A stretch of DNA of 64,000 nt from Streptomyces sp. NBC_01775 (GTDB lineage Bacteria > Actinomycetota > Actinomycetes > Streptomycetales > Streptomycetaceae), in contig NZ_CP109104.1 of assembly GCF_035917675.1 (NCBI RefSeq), positions 2,356,001 through 2,420,000 of the forward strand, written 5' to 3'. Below, piece after piece: positions 24,519 through 32,391 of the stretch (its first letter is position 1; each line of letters opens with the position of its first letter). The notes beneath the pieces were generated by a model, which was not told the DNA's origin, ran no database searches, and worked only from the letters and a program-made list of their open reading frames with translations. A program made the translations under genes and the position numbers.

Positions 24519-25778
24519 ATGGGATTCCACGTCGACTCCGAGACCGGGCGGCTGCGGCGCGTCATCGTGCACCGGCCGGGGCTCGAACTGAAGAGACTCA
24601 CCCCCACCAACAAGGACGACCTCCTCTTCGACGACGTGCTGTGGGTGCGGCGGGCGCGGCACGAGCACGACGCGTTCGCCGACACACTGCGCGAACTCGG
24701 CGTCGAGGTGCACCTGTTCGCCGACCTGCTGGCCGGGGCACTGGACATCCCCACGGCCCGCTCACTCGTCCTCGACCGGGTCTTCGACGAGAAGGAGTAC
24801 GGCCCCCTCGCTACGGACCATCTGCGGGCCTCCTTCGACCAGTTGCCCACCGTCGAGCTGACCGAGGCGCTGATCGGGGGGATGACCAAGCGGGAGTTCC
24901 TGGAGCGCTGCGCCGAGCCGGCCTCGGTGCGCTTCCATGTGATGGATCTGGACGACTTCCTGCTGGCTCCGCTGCCGAACCACATCTTCACCCGCGACAC
25001 CTCCGCGTGGGTCTACGACGGGGTCTCGATCAACGCGATGCGCTGGCCGGCGCGGCAGCGCGAGACCGTGCACTTCGAGGCGATCTACCGCCACCACCCG
25101 CTGTTCGCGGGCCCCGAGCCGGGCACGGGCTTTCACACCTGGTCGGAGGGGCAGTCGGCCTATCCGTCCACCATCGAGGGCGGCGACGTACTCGTCATCG
25201 GGAACGGCGCCGTGCTGATCGGGATGAGCGAGCGGACGACTCCGCAGGCCGTGGAGATGCTGGCGCGCGGGCTGTTCGCACAGGGCTCGGCCCGCACGAT
25301 CGTGGCGCTGGACATGCCCAAGCGCCGGGCCTTCATGCACCTGGACACGGTCATGACGATGGTCGACCAGGAGACGTTCACGCAGTACGAGGGCCTCGGC
25401 ATGCTGCGCTCGTACACCATCGAGCCGGGCTCGGCCGCGACCGAGCTGAAGGTCACCGACCACGCGCCCGACCACATGCACCGCGCCATCGCCGCCGCGC
25501 TGGGCCTGGACCGGATCAGGGTGCTGACCCCGACCCAGGACGTGCACGCGGCCGAGCGCGAGCAGTGGGACGACGGCTGCAACGTCCTGGCGGTCGAGCC
25601 GGGGGTGGTGCTGGCGTACGAGCGGAACGTGACGACCAACACCCATCTGCGCAAGCAGGGCATCGAGGTGCTGGAGATCCCGGGCAGCGAGCTGGGGCGC
25701 GGGCGCGGCGGCCCGCGCTGCATGAGCTGCCCGGTCGAGCGGGACGCGGCAGCGGGCGTGGCCGAGGGTGCGTTTTGA
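24519..25778 (+). CDS. arcA: Arginine deiminase
   Basis: 419 residues from the ATG at 24519, with AGGA 7 bp upstream (an in-frame GTG at 24513 is less likely). Family motifs are present: FHVDSETGRLRRVIVHRPG, PNHIFTRDTSAWVYDGV, TIEGGDVLVIGNGAVLIGMS, HLDTVMTMVDQETF and the catalytic-Cys region GGPRCMSCPVERD near the C-terminus. The enzyme converts arginine to citrulline and ammonia. Ornithine carbamoyltransferase and an amino-acid permease lie ~10 kb away, not in the same operon, so a classic arc operon is absent. It appears to be transcribed alone. Confidence 0.95.
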   Translation: MGFHVDSETGRLRRVIVHRPGLELKRLTPTNKDDLLFDDVLWVRRARHEHDAFADTLRELGVEVHLFADLLAGALDIPTARSLVLDRVFDEKEYGPLATDHLRASFDQLPTVELTEALIGGMTKREFLERCAEPASVRFHVMDLDDFLLAPLPNHIFTRDTSAWVYDGVSINAMRWPARQRETVHFEAIYRHHPLFAGPEPGTGFHTWSEGQSAYPSTIEGGDVLVIGNGAVLIGMSERTTPQAVEMLARGLFAQGSARTIVALDMPKRRAFMHLDTVMTMVDQETFTQYEGLGMLRSYTIEPGSAATELKVTDHAPDHMHRAIAAALGLDRIRVLTPTQDVHAAEREQWDDGCNVLAVEPGVVLAYERNVTTNTHLRKQGIEVLEIPGSELGRGRGGPRCMSCPVERDAAAGVAEGAF

Positions 25779-25787
25779 AAGTGCTGG

Positions 25788-26001
25788 TCACAGCCCCTCG
25801 CTGACTGCTGCGACCAGCACGGTCGCCTCGTAGCGGACGGCGGGTTTGTCGTATCTCGTGGCGACGGCGCGGTGGCGCTTGAGGCGATTGATTCCGCACT
25901 ACACCGCGTGGCGCTCTTTGTCGTCGGCCGTGCCGAACTTCGGCGGCCGGCCACCGCGGGAACCGCGCTTCTTGCGGTTGGCGATCTGGTCGCAGAGCTT
26001 C
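25788..26001 (-). pseudogene. IS5-family transposase remnant (C-terminal end)
   Basis: Read on the minus strand, the segment gives DQIANRKKRGSRGGRPPKFG, then ADDKERHAV, a TAG, then [20 protein letters not shown] and [16 protein letters not shown] before a TGA at 25788-25790. This is the conserved C-terminus of IS5-type transposases (normally ...[24 protein letters not shown]...), with the catalytic Glu codon replaced by a stop. The N-terminal DDE part and the terminal inverted repeats are gone. It abuts the tail of an MFS gene on the other strand. Confidence 0.85.
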
Positions 26002-26148
26002 GGCTACCCGCTGTCGATCCCCGGGCCCCTCGTCGTCGGCGCCCTCTGTCAACACAACGGCGGCTGGCAGGTGCCGCTCCTGGCCATCATGGTGCTGACG
26101 CTCGCGCAGGTCGGGCCCGGCCTGGCGGCGCTCACCGCGGCGCAGTGA
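25996..26148 (+). pseudogene. MFS transporter C-terminal remnant
   Basis: The frame reads QSFGYPLSIPGPLVVGALCQ, then HNGGWQVPLLAIMVLTLAQV and GPGLAALTAAQ to a TGA. This resembles the last two helices of CynX/NimT-type MFS permeases. Everything upstream is replaced by the IS5 remnant, so insertion followed by deletion removed the rest of the gene. Confidence 0.7.
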
Positions 26149-26279
26149 CCCGCGTCACTCGGAATCCGTCTTGACCTCAACCGCACTTGAAGTTTCAGGC
26201 TTGCCGCGCAGTACCTGCTCGCCTGACGTCCCGGTGCGGTCCGTCACCGGGGGAGAACACCCCTCACAAGGAGTTCGAG

Positions 26280-27119
26280 TTGACTGACAGCAACATCATT
26301 CTGGTCATCGGCGCGACCGGGAATCAGGGCGGTGCCACCGCACGCGAGTTGGTCTCCCGCGGCCACACGGTTCACGCGCTGGTACGCGACCCCGGCAAGG
26401 CCGAGGCCCGTCAGTTCGAGGACCTGGGCGTGGTACTCGTCAAGGGCGACATGGACGACGAGGAGTCGCTGCGCCGGGCCATGGAGGGCGTGCACGGCGT
26501 GTTCAGCGTGCAGCCGCTCGGGTGGGACCCGGAGGCGCTCACCGCGGAGGTGCGGCAGGGCAAGGCCGTGGCGGACGCCGCCCGGGCGGCCGGGGTGGCC
26601 CACCTGGTGTACAGCTCCGTGGGCGGCGCCGAACGGAACACCGGGATCGACCACTTCGAAACCAAGGCCGAGATCGAGCGGCACATCCTCGGCCTCGGAC
26701 TGCCGGCCACCGTCCTACGCCCGGTGTTCTTCATGAACAACCTGCTGCACTACGCCGAGGCCGAGGGCGAGCGGCTGCTGGCGCTCCCCGCGAAGCCGGA
26801 GAAGCCGATTCAGCTGATCGCCAGTGACGACATCGGATTCTTCGCCGCGACCGTCTTCGACGAGCCGGACACCTATCTCGGCAGGCAGATCGAACTGGCC
26901 GGTGACGAGATCACCTTCCCGGAGATCGCGAAGATCTACGAGCGGGTCACCGGGGTCCCGACCCGCTTCGAGCCGCAGCCCATCGAGGACCGCATGTTCG
27001 AATGGTTCGCGGAGGACGGCTACCAGGCGGACATCCTGGCCCTGCGGAAGGTGCACCCCGGCCTGCTGACCTTCGAGGAGTACCTGACCCGGCGGCTGTC
27101 CCCCGCGGGCCAGGCCTGA
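26280..27119 (+). CDS. NmrA-like NAD(P)-binding protein
   Basis: 279 residues. The start is TTG at 26280, chosen because AAGGAG (26268-26273) is 6 bp upstream and the fold begins directly after it (SNIILVIGATGNQGGATARE, a GxxGxxG Rossmann motif). Further features are GVVLVKGDMDDEESLRRAME, HLVYSSVGGAERNTGIDHFE and LRPVFFMNNLLHY, typical of the NmrA/HSCARG atypical SDR branch. Members sense NADPH levels or reduce quinones or isoflavones. The next gene, 13 bp downstream, is a quinone-type oxidoreductase, so the pair is probably one operon for quinone or electrophile handling. Confidence 0.87.
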   Translation: MTDSNIILVIGATGNQGGATARELVSRGHTVHALVRDPGKAEARQFEDLGVVLVKGDMDDEESLRRAMEGVHGVFSVQPLGWDPEALTAEVRQGKAVADAARAAGVAHLVYSSVGGAERNTGIDHFETKAEIERHILGLGLPATVLRPVFFMNNLLHYAEAEGERLLALPAKPEKPIQLIASDDIGFFAATVFDEPDTYLGRQIELAGDEITFPEIAKIYERVTGVPTRFEPQPIEDRMFEWFAEDGYQADILALRKVHPGLLTFEEYLTRRLSPAGQA

Positions 27120-27132
27120 GAGGAACCAACCA

Positions 27133-28047
27133 GTGCGAGCAGCAGCGACGTCCTCCTTCGGGCCTCCGGAGACGCTCCGGCTGAACGAGGTGGCGGAACC
27201 GCTCGTGGGCACCGGCCAGGTCCGGGTCCAGGTCCGGGTCGCGGGCGTGCAGCCCGTCGACTGCAAGGTGCGCGCGGGTGCGACGCCGTTCGCCCGGTCC
27301 GTGACGTTCCCGCTGATCCCCGGCAACGAGTTCGCCGGAGTGGTCGACAGCGTCGGTGAGGGCGTCACGGAGTTCTCCGCGGGGGACGAGGTGCTGGGCT
27401 TCGGCCTGTTCGGCTGCTACGCGGAGTACGTTGTCGTTCCCGCCGACCAGATCGTGTCCAGGCCGCCGAGCATGCCGTGGGAGGTCGCGGGCGGTTTCCC
27501 CGGCAACGGCCAGGGTGCACACATGGCGCTGCGCGAGATGAGGGTCTGCCCCGGGGACACGGTGCTGATCAACGCCGCGGCAGGAGCACTCGGGACCTTC
27601 GCGGTCCAGCTGGCTCGGGCGTGGGGCGCAGAGAAGGTGATCGGCACCGCCAGTGAGGCCAACCACGACTATCTGCGCGCGCTCGGCGCCGTTCCCGTCA
27701 CGTATGGCGAGGGACTCGCCCAGCGGATCCGCGCCCTGGTCCCCGAAGGGGTGGACGCCGCCCTCGACGCGGCGGGCGAGGAAGCGCTGCGCGCCTCGGT
27801 GGAGGTGACCAAGGACAAGGGCCGGGTCGTCACCATGGTGTCCTTCGCGGCGGCCCAGGAGCTGGGACTGCGGGACTGGAGCGCCACGCGCTCAGCTGCC
27901 CGGCTCACGGAGCTGGTGAAGCTGTACGAGGAGGGAGCGCTGACCCTCCACATCCGCGCTGCCTATCCGCTGGAACGGGCCGCCGAAGCGCACCGCGATG
28001 TCGGCAGTGGCCACGGCCGGGGCAAGGTGGTGATCACGGTCGGCTGA
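27133..28047 (+). CDS. NADP-dependent zinc-free oxidoreductase (quinone oxidoreductase-like)
   Basis: 304-residue medium-chain reductase starting at GTG 27133, preceded by GAGGAA. The GroES-like domain includes VTFPLIPGNEFAGVVDSVGE; the nucleotide motif is VLINAAAGALGTFAVQLAR; the C-terminus GHGRGKVVITVG is standard. No structural or catalytic zinc ligands are seen, which places it with the quinone oxidoreductase/crystallin-zeta group. It is co-directional with the NmrA gene and ends before a strong bidirectional hairpin terminator. The substrate is probably a quinone or enone; this is inferred from the family. Confidence 0.88.
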   Translation: MRAAATSSFGPPETLRLNEVAEPLVGTGQVRVQVRVAGVQPVDCKVRAGATPFARSVTFPLIPGNEFAGVVDSVGEGVTEFSAGDEVLGFGLFGCYAEYVVVPADQIVSRPPSMPWEVAGGFPGNGQGAHMALREMRVCPGDTVLINAAAGALGTFAVQLARAWGAEKVIGTASEANHDYLRALGAVPVTYGEGLAQRIRALVPEGVDAALDAAGEEALRASVEVTKDKGRVVTMVSFAAAQELGLRDWSATRSAARLTELVKLYEEGALTLHIRAAYPLERAAEAHRDVGSGHGRGKVVITVG

Positions 28048-28062
28048 CCGGCCGGCCCGCGG

Positions 28063-28106
28063 AGGTGTGGGGGGGAGAGCTGAGGTCCGCTCTCCCCCCC
28101 ACACCT
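28063..28106. terminator. Bidirectional terminator between convergent genes
   Basis: Perfect 18-bp stem: AGGTGTGGGGGGGAGAGC (28063-28080) pairs with GCTCTCCCCCCCACACCT (28089-28106) around an 8-nt loop. It sits between the convergent oxidoreductase and TetR genes. There is no long U-tract. Confidence 0.85.
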
Positions 28107-28207
28107 GCGTGCCGTTTCCGCCGGACCGCGGATCGGGGACCGCGGGAGGACCGGGCATCGAGTGGGCTTCCAGCCGGATTGCCGTCGCAGCCTGACCAGC
28201 GAGGGCG

Positions 28208-28813
28208 TCACTCCGAGGCGTAGTACAGCCGGAGGAACTCGTCCATCGCCGCGTCGACGCCGACGCGGTCACCGGTGGCGAGCAGGTCGAGCAGCAGACC
28301 GCGGACGGTGGCGAGCCCCAGTCTCGCGCGGTTCCGGGCCACGACAGGGTCTGCCCCCGCGGCGACCTCGGCGGCCACGAGCGGTTCCAGCCAGTCCGAC
28401 ACGAGCCCTTCCAAAATCGGGACAGCCTCGGGGCGGCCCCGCAGCGCGCGCCCGTATATCTCGAAGAAGAGCCGCTCCTGGCCGGCCAGCCGAGGGTCCG
28501 TCAGCTGCTGCCAGAGGAGCCGCGCGACATCGGCGGGCGAGAGACCGGGTGTCAGGCGGAGCCGGGACAGCAGATCGCGCTGGCGCCGCTCCGACGCCCG
28601 AACGATCTCGACGAGCAGCTGTTCCTTGGAGCCGAAGTAGTGGATCAGCATGCGATGACTGACATCGATCGCGGCGCCAAGGCGGCGCAGGCTCAGGTCC
28701 GCGATGCCGTATGCCGCGACGTGGTCGACGGCCGCGTCCACCAGTTGAGCGCGCCGGTCCCCGTCCGCGCCGTGCGCGGCCTCGCCCTCGGGATGCATGT
28801 CGTCCGTATCCAC
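28208..28813 (-). CDS. TetR-family transcriptional regulator
   Basis: About 201 residues from the GTG at 28813; an ATG at 28798 is the alternative. The N-terminal HTH reads RAQLVDAAVDHVAAYGIADL, then SLRRLGAAIDVSHRMLIHYF, and GSKEQLLVEIVRASERRQ, with YFGSKEQL typical of TetR. The C-terminal ligand domain is unspecific. It is divergent from a SRPBCC-family gene, with two copies of the palindrome TGTACC-N4-GGTACA between the starts, so it almost certainly represses both genes. The ligand is unknown. It is convergent with the quinone-oxidoreductase operon. Confidence 0.9.
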   Translation of the reverse strand: MDTDDMHPEGEAAHGADGDRRAQLVDAAVDHVAAYGIADLSLRRLGAAIDVSHRMLIHYFGSKEQLLVEIVRASERRQRDLLSRLRLTPGLSPADVARLLWQQLTDPRLAGQERLFFEIYGRALRGRPEAVPILEGLVSDWLEPLVAAEVAAGADPVVARNRARLGLATVRGLLLDLLATGDRVGVDAAMDEFLRLYYASE

Positions 28814-28824
28814 CACGCCGCGAG

Positions 28825-28864
28825 TGTACCAATCGGTACATGATCTATGTACCGTGTGGTACAT
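28825..28864. promoter_or_regulatory. Two TetR operators, one over the SRPBCC start codon
   Basis: TGTACC-AATC-GGTACA (28825-28840) and ATGTACC-GTGT-GGTACAT (28847-28864) are perfect palindromes with the same half-site and 4-bp spacer, 23 bp centre to centre. The second ends on the ATG (28863) of the SRPBCC gene, implying direct blocking of initiation and perhaps a leaderless transcript. Confidence 0.85.
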
Positions 28865-29327
28865 GAAACCTGTCACCGTTTCGATCGACGTTCCGCACAC
28901 GCCCGAGCAGGTCTATGACTTCCTCGATGTCATGGCTCACCACGAGCGGTTCACGAACCACTATCTGACCGACTGGCGCTACAGCGGCCCCGGCCGCGGC
29001 ACAGGATCGTGCGCCACGGTCACCGCCGCGCTGGGTGGCACGAAGACCGACGTCACCATCGAGGTCGTCGAGGCCGACGCGCCGCGGCGCATCGTCGAAC
29101 GGAACGTCAGCGCGGCCGGCCGACGCCTGGCCCACGGCACTTACACCATCGAACCCCTGCCGACCGGTGGGAGCCGCGTCTCCTTCACGTACGCCTGGGT
29201 GCTCGCCCCTCTCGCCGACCGCCTACTGGCGCCCGTCGTCCGGGCCACGATGCAGCGCGCCAACCACACGGTCATGCGCCGCCTGGCCACCGAGTTGACT
29301 CGCCACGTGTCCACTGCCGGATCCTGA
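28863..29327 (+). CDS. SRPBCC-family (polyketide cyclase/START-like) protein
   Basis: 154 residues from the ATG at 28863. The helix-grip fold is apparent: VTVSIDVPHTPEQVYDFLDV, then VTIEVVEADAPRRIVERNVS, GTYTIEPLPTGGSRVSFTYA and a long C-terminal helix (VRATMQRANHTVMRRLATEL). Such proteins bind hydrophobic ligands; some are cyclases, others simple lipid or polyketide binders. It has no ribosome-binding site because the operator runs up to the start codon. Control by the divergent TetR protein suggests it handles or senses that regulator's inducer. Confidence 0.82.
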   Translation: MKPVTVSIDVPHTPEQVYDFLDVMAHHERFTNHYLTDWRYSGPGRGTGSCATVTAALGGTKTDVTIEVVEADAPRRIVERNVSAAGRRLAHGTYTIEPLPTGGSRVSFTYAWVLAPLADRLLAPVVRATMQRANHTVMRRLATELTRHVSTAGS

Positions 29328-29370
29328 CGTCGATCCATGCGGGGTCTACTGCCCGGCCCAGGCCCCGAGG

Positions 29371-29526
29371 TCCCCGGCGTTGCTGCTCGCCCGCTATGAC
29401 CTCAGCAAGGACGCGTCCACGGGGACGGTGGTGATCTTCGGCAATGTCCACCGGCACGGCGGCGAGTGCAAGTTCCGCGCCGTCGGCCCGTCAGGACTGC
29501 GAGGCATCGTTCCAGACCTCGAAGTC
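29371..29526 (+). pseudogene. TerD-family protein, C-terminal remnant
   Basis: In frame with a distant TAG at 29581, the sequence reads LLARYDLSKDASTGTVVIFG, then NVHRHGGECKFRAVG and SGLRGIVPDLEVSV. This closely follows the end of TerD tellurium-resistance proteins (ARYDLSEDAS..., [20 protein letters not shown]...SGL). The Gly-Tyr-Ala linker before SGL is missing. No N-terminal calcium-binding TerD domain is found upstream, where the SRPBCC gene ends at 29327. It is a 3' fragment next to a damaged DUF475 (TerC-like) gene. Confidence 0.75.
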
Positions 29527-29586
29527 AGTGTTTCGTCAAGCCAGGTACAGCGCGGGGGAGACCCGCACAAAGCGATTGGGTAGCCA

Positions 29587-30734
29587 GTACTTCTGAAAAC
29601 GTTCGGCTGGTCGTTCGCGGTCACCGCGCTCGGCCTGGTCGCCGCGGTGTTCTACGGCGGGTGGACCGGCTTCGGGATCGTGGCGATCCTGTCCATCCTC
29701 GAGATATCGGTTTCCTTCGACAACGCCGTGGTCAACGCCGGGATCCTGAAGAAGATGAATGCCTTCTGGCAGAAGATCTTCCTCACCGTCGGCATCCTGA
29801 TCGCGGTCTTCGGCATGCGCCTGGTCTTCCCGGTCGTGATCGTCGCCATCAGCGCCAAGATCGGTCCGATCGAAGCGGTACGGCTCGCGCTCGACGACAA
29901 GGACAAGTACCAGCAGCTGGTGACCGACGCCCACCCGTCGATCGCCGCCTTCGGCGGCATGTTCCTGTTGATGATCTTCCTCGACTTCGTCTTCGAGGAC
30001 CGGGAGATCAAGTGGCTCGGCCGGCTGGAGCGTCCGCTCGCCAAGCTGGGCAAGGTCGACATGCTCTCCGTCTGCATCGCGCTCATCGTGCTGCTCGTCT
30101 CCGCGATGGCCTTCGCCACCAACGCCCACCAGCACGGCGGCATCCATGTGGACAAGTCGGAGACCGTCCTGACCGCCGGCATCGCGGGCTTGATCACCTA
30201 CCTGGTCGTCGGCGGTCTCTCCGGCTACTTCGAGAACAAGCTCGAGGAAGAGGAGGAACGCGAGCACGAGGCCGAGGAAGAGGCCAAGAGGAGCGGCAAG
30301 AAGGTTCCGGCGGTCGTGATGGCCGGCAAGGCCGCGTTCTTCATGTTCCTCTACCTGGAGGTCCTGGACGCGTCCTTCTCCTTCGACGGCGTCATCGGCG
30401 CCTTCGCGATCACCAACGACATCGTCCTGATGGCGCTCGGCCTCGCCATCGGCGCGATGTACGTCCGCTCGCTGACGGTCTACCTGGTCCGCCAGGGCAC
30501 CCTCGAGACTACGTCTGCCTGGAGCACGGCGCGCACTACGCGATCGGCGCCCTCGCCGTGATCCTGCTCGTCACCATCCAGCACGAGATCCACGAGGTCA
30601 TCACGGGTCTCGTCGGCGTCGCCCTGATCGCCTGGTCCTTCTCCTCCTCGGTCCGGCGCAACCGCAGGCTGGCGGCGGCCGAGGGAAAGGGCACGGGGTC
30701 CAACGAGAAGGCCGAGGTCTCCTCCGGCGTCTGA
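29587..30734 (+). pseudogene. DUF475/TerC-like membrane protein, frameshifted
   Basis: From LLKTFGWSFAVTALGLVAAV the frame gives a polytopic protein with SFDNAVVNAGILKKMNAFW, EDREIKWLGRLERPLAKLG and a Glu-rich loop. It matches DUF475 proteins up to VYLVRQGTLE at about 30506. There one base appears missing, so the first frame runs to a stop at 30561. The other frame continues correctly: DYVCLEHGAHYAIGALAVIL to EKAEVSSGV and a TGA at 30734. No good start is seen: GTA stands where GTG is expected (29587), and the first in-frame GTG is at 29647 inside the first helix. With the adjacent TerD fragment this looks like a decaying tellurite/stress locus. Confidence 0.8.
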
Positions 30735-30916
30735 GCCAGCCGGATCGCCGGCGCGGGCCGCAGGGCAGACGGGGCTTGAAGACACTCCCTAGCGCCCCTC
30801 CGGCAAGCTGTGCCCGGTCACGACACCGGGACGGATCCTCGGAAGGGGCCGCCTCCCACGTGACGCACATCACCCGTCAGGGAAAACCGGAGCCGCCCCT
30901 CGCCCGTCTGTGGGGT

Positions 30917-31474
30917 GTGAGACGAGGAAACGGAGCGGCGGCGCCCGACGAGGAGCGACTCGTCCGCCGAGTGGCGAAGGGCGACCGCGCCGCGTTCGAG
31001 GAGCTGTACCGGCGCACGTCGCCATGGCTGGCCGTACGGCTGCGGCGGCGCTGTGCCGACGAGCAGATCGTCGCCGAGGTCATGCAGGACACCTACCTGG
31101 CGGTGTGGCGCGCCGCGGGCGCGTTCGCGGGCGCCTCGGTCGGCGGCTCGGCCGTGGGCTGGATGTGGACGATCGCGGCGCGCCGCCTCGTCGACGCCTT
31201 CCGCAGCCGCGCCCGGCACGCGCAGCCGCCCGTGGCCGCTCTCCCCGGGGCCACCGTCCCCGCGGCCGAGGACGAGGCCATGGCGGCGACGGTGGGCGGC
31301 GACGTCGGCGACGCGCTGGGGCGGCTCGCGCCGGAGCTGCGTGACGTCCTGCAAGCCATGGTGCTGGACGGGCTGACCGTCCGGGAGACGGCGGTTCTCT
31401 TCGGGCTGCCCGAAGGGACCGTCAAGACACGCGCCCGCCGGGCGCGCCTCGCGATGAGGGAGGCCCTGTCATGA
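30917..31474 (+). CDS. RNA polymerase sigma factor (ECF/sigma-70 family)
   Basis: 185 residues from the GTG at 30917. An in-frame GTG at 30860, preceded by GGAAGGGG, would add 19 residues. Region 2 is visible as RAAFEELYRRTSPWLAVRLR, then QIVAEVMQDTYLAVWRAAGA, and region 4 as LDGLTVRETAVLFGLPEGTV with KTRARRARLAMREAL. It directs RNA polymerase to a small regulon. The next gene overlaps by 4 bp and encodes a zinc-finger membrane protein likely to be its anti-sigma factor, followed by an ABC transporter operon that may be a target. Confidence 0.9.
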   Translation: MRRGNGAAAPDEERLVRRVAKGDRAAFEELYRRTSPWLAVRLRRRCADEQIVAEVMQDTYLAVWRAAGAFAGASVGGSAVGWMWTIAARRLVDAFRSRARHAQPPVAALPGATVPAAEDEAMAATVGGDVGDALGRLAPELRDVLQAMVLDGLTVRETAVLFGLPEGTVKTRARRARLAMREALS

Positions 31475-32286
31475 GCGGGGAACACGCGCCCGACCGGCTG
31501 CTGGCCCGCTACGCGCGGGGGGACACCGGCGTCGCCGCCGACGAACTGTGGGCGCTGGAGGCCCACCTGGAGAGGTGCGCACCGTGCCGGGAGAAGCTGG
31601 CGACGGCGGTCGACACGGAAGCACCCGAGGTGCGCGCGCTGCTGGAGGGCGTCCGCACCGGCCTCGGACCGCTGCTGGACGGCCCGGCGCCGACGCCCCC
31701 GAGCTCCCGCCGGCGGGAGCGGCTGCGCGGCTGGGCGACGCCCGTGATGGTGCCGTGGCTGTGCACGACGGTCCTCGTCGTGCTCGCCGCCACGCTCCTG
31801 GACGTGCTCTCCGGCCCGTCCGAGGTGCCGCTCGTGCTCCTGTTCGCGCCCGTGCTGCCGGTCTTCGGCGTCGCCGCGGCGTGGACGCGCGGGCTCGATC
31901 CGGCGTGGGAGCTGACCGCGGCCACCCCGCGCGCGGGGCTGCCGCTGGTGCTGCGGCGCACGGCGGCCGTGTTGTGTGCGGTCATCCCTCCGCTGCTGCT
32001 CGCCGGGTGGCTGACCGGGACGGCCCTCGCCCAGTGGCTGCTGCCCTGTCTGGCCTTCACGACCGCGTCGCTGGCACTGGGCGGATTCATCGGGGTCACC
32101 CGTGCCGCCGTCGGGCTGGTCACGGCCTGGGCGGGCGTCATCGTCGCGCCGACCCTCGCCCTGGGCCGCCTGTCCTTCGCGCTGGGCCCCGACTGGCCGG
32201 CCGTCTGGGGCGCCGTGAGCGCCCTGGGAGCCGTCGTCGTGGTCGTGCGCAAAAGCGCCTTCACCCGCGTCGGCGCGCACCGCTGA
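31471..32286 (+). CDS. Zinc-finger (zf-HC2) membrane anti-sigma-like protein
   Basis: 271 residues. The N-terminal ~80 residues form a ZAS-like domain with H-x3-C-x2-C in LEAHLERCAPCREKLATAVD. The rest is hydrophobic, with about six transmembrane segments starting at MVPWLCTTVLVVLAATLLDV. It overlaps the sigma factor stop by 4 bp (ATGA). The arrangement indicates an anti-sigma factor that holds the sigma factor at the membrane. The extended membrane part resembles ABC permease-like helices and could sense or interact with the adjacent ABC proteins. Its stop lies at the start of a degenerate ~21-bp repeat array. Confidence 0.8.
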   Translation: MSGEHAPDRLLARYARGDTGVAADELWALEAHLERCAPCREKLATAVDTEAPEVRALLEGVRTGLGPLLDGPAPTPPSSRRRERLRGWATPVMVPWLCTTVLVVLAATLLDVLSGPSEVPLVLLFAPVLPVFGVAAAWTRGLDPAWELTAATPRAGLPLVLRRTAAVLCAVIPPLLLAGWLTGTALAQWLLPCLAFTTASLALGGFIGVTRAAVGLVTAWAGVIVAPTLALGRLSFALGPDWPAVWGAVSALGAVVVVVRKSAFTRVGAHR

Positions 32287-32370
32287 CCTGGTGCCCCACC
32301 GCTGAACCTGGCACCACACACCGCTGATCCGGCGGCACACACCCCTGACCTGGTGTGCGCACGCCGCTGA
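32282..32370. repeat. Degenerate ~21-bp repeats after the anti-sigma stop
   Basis: Five units containing CGCTGA or a variant, starting at about 32282, 32301, 32323, 32344 and 32366 (steps of 19-22 bp), each followed by a CCTGG-like segment. The anti-sigma TGA (32284-32286) is the first. The array fills the gap to the ABC ATPase ribosome site. Confidence 0.65.
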
Positions 32371-32391
32371 ACCGATCCGAGGAGAGTCCAA

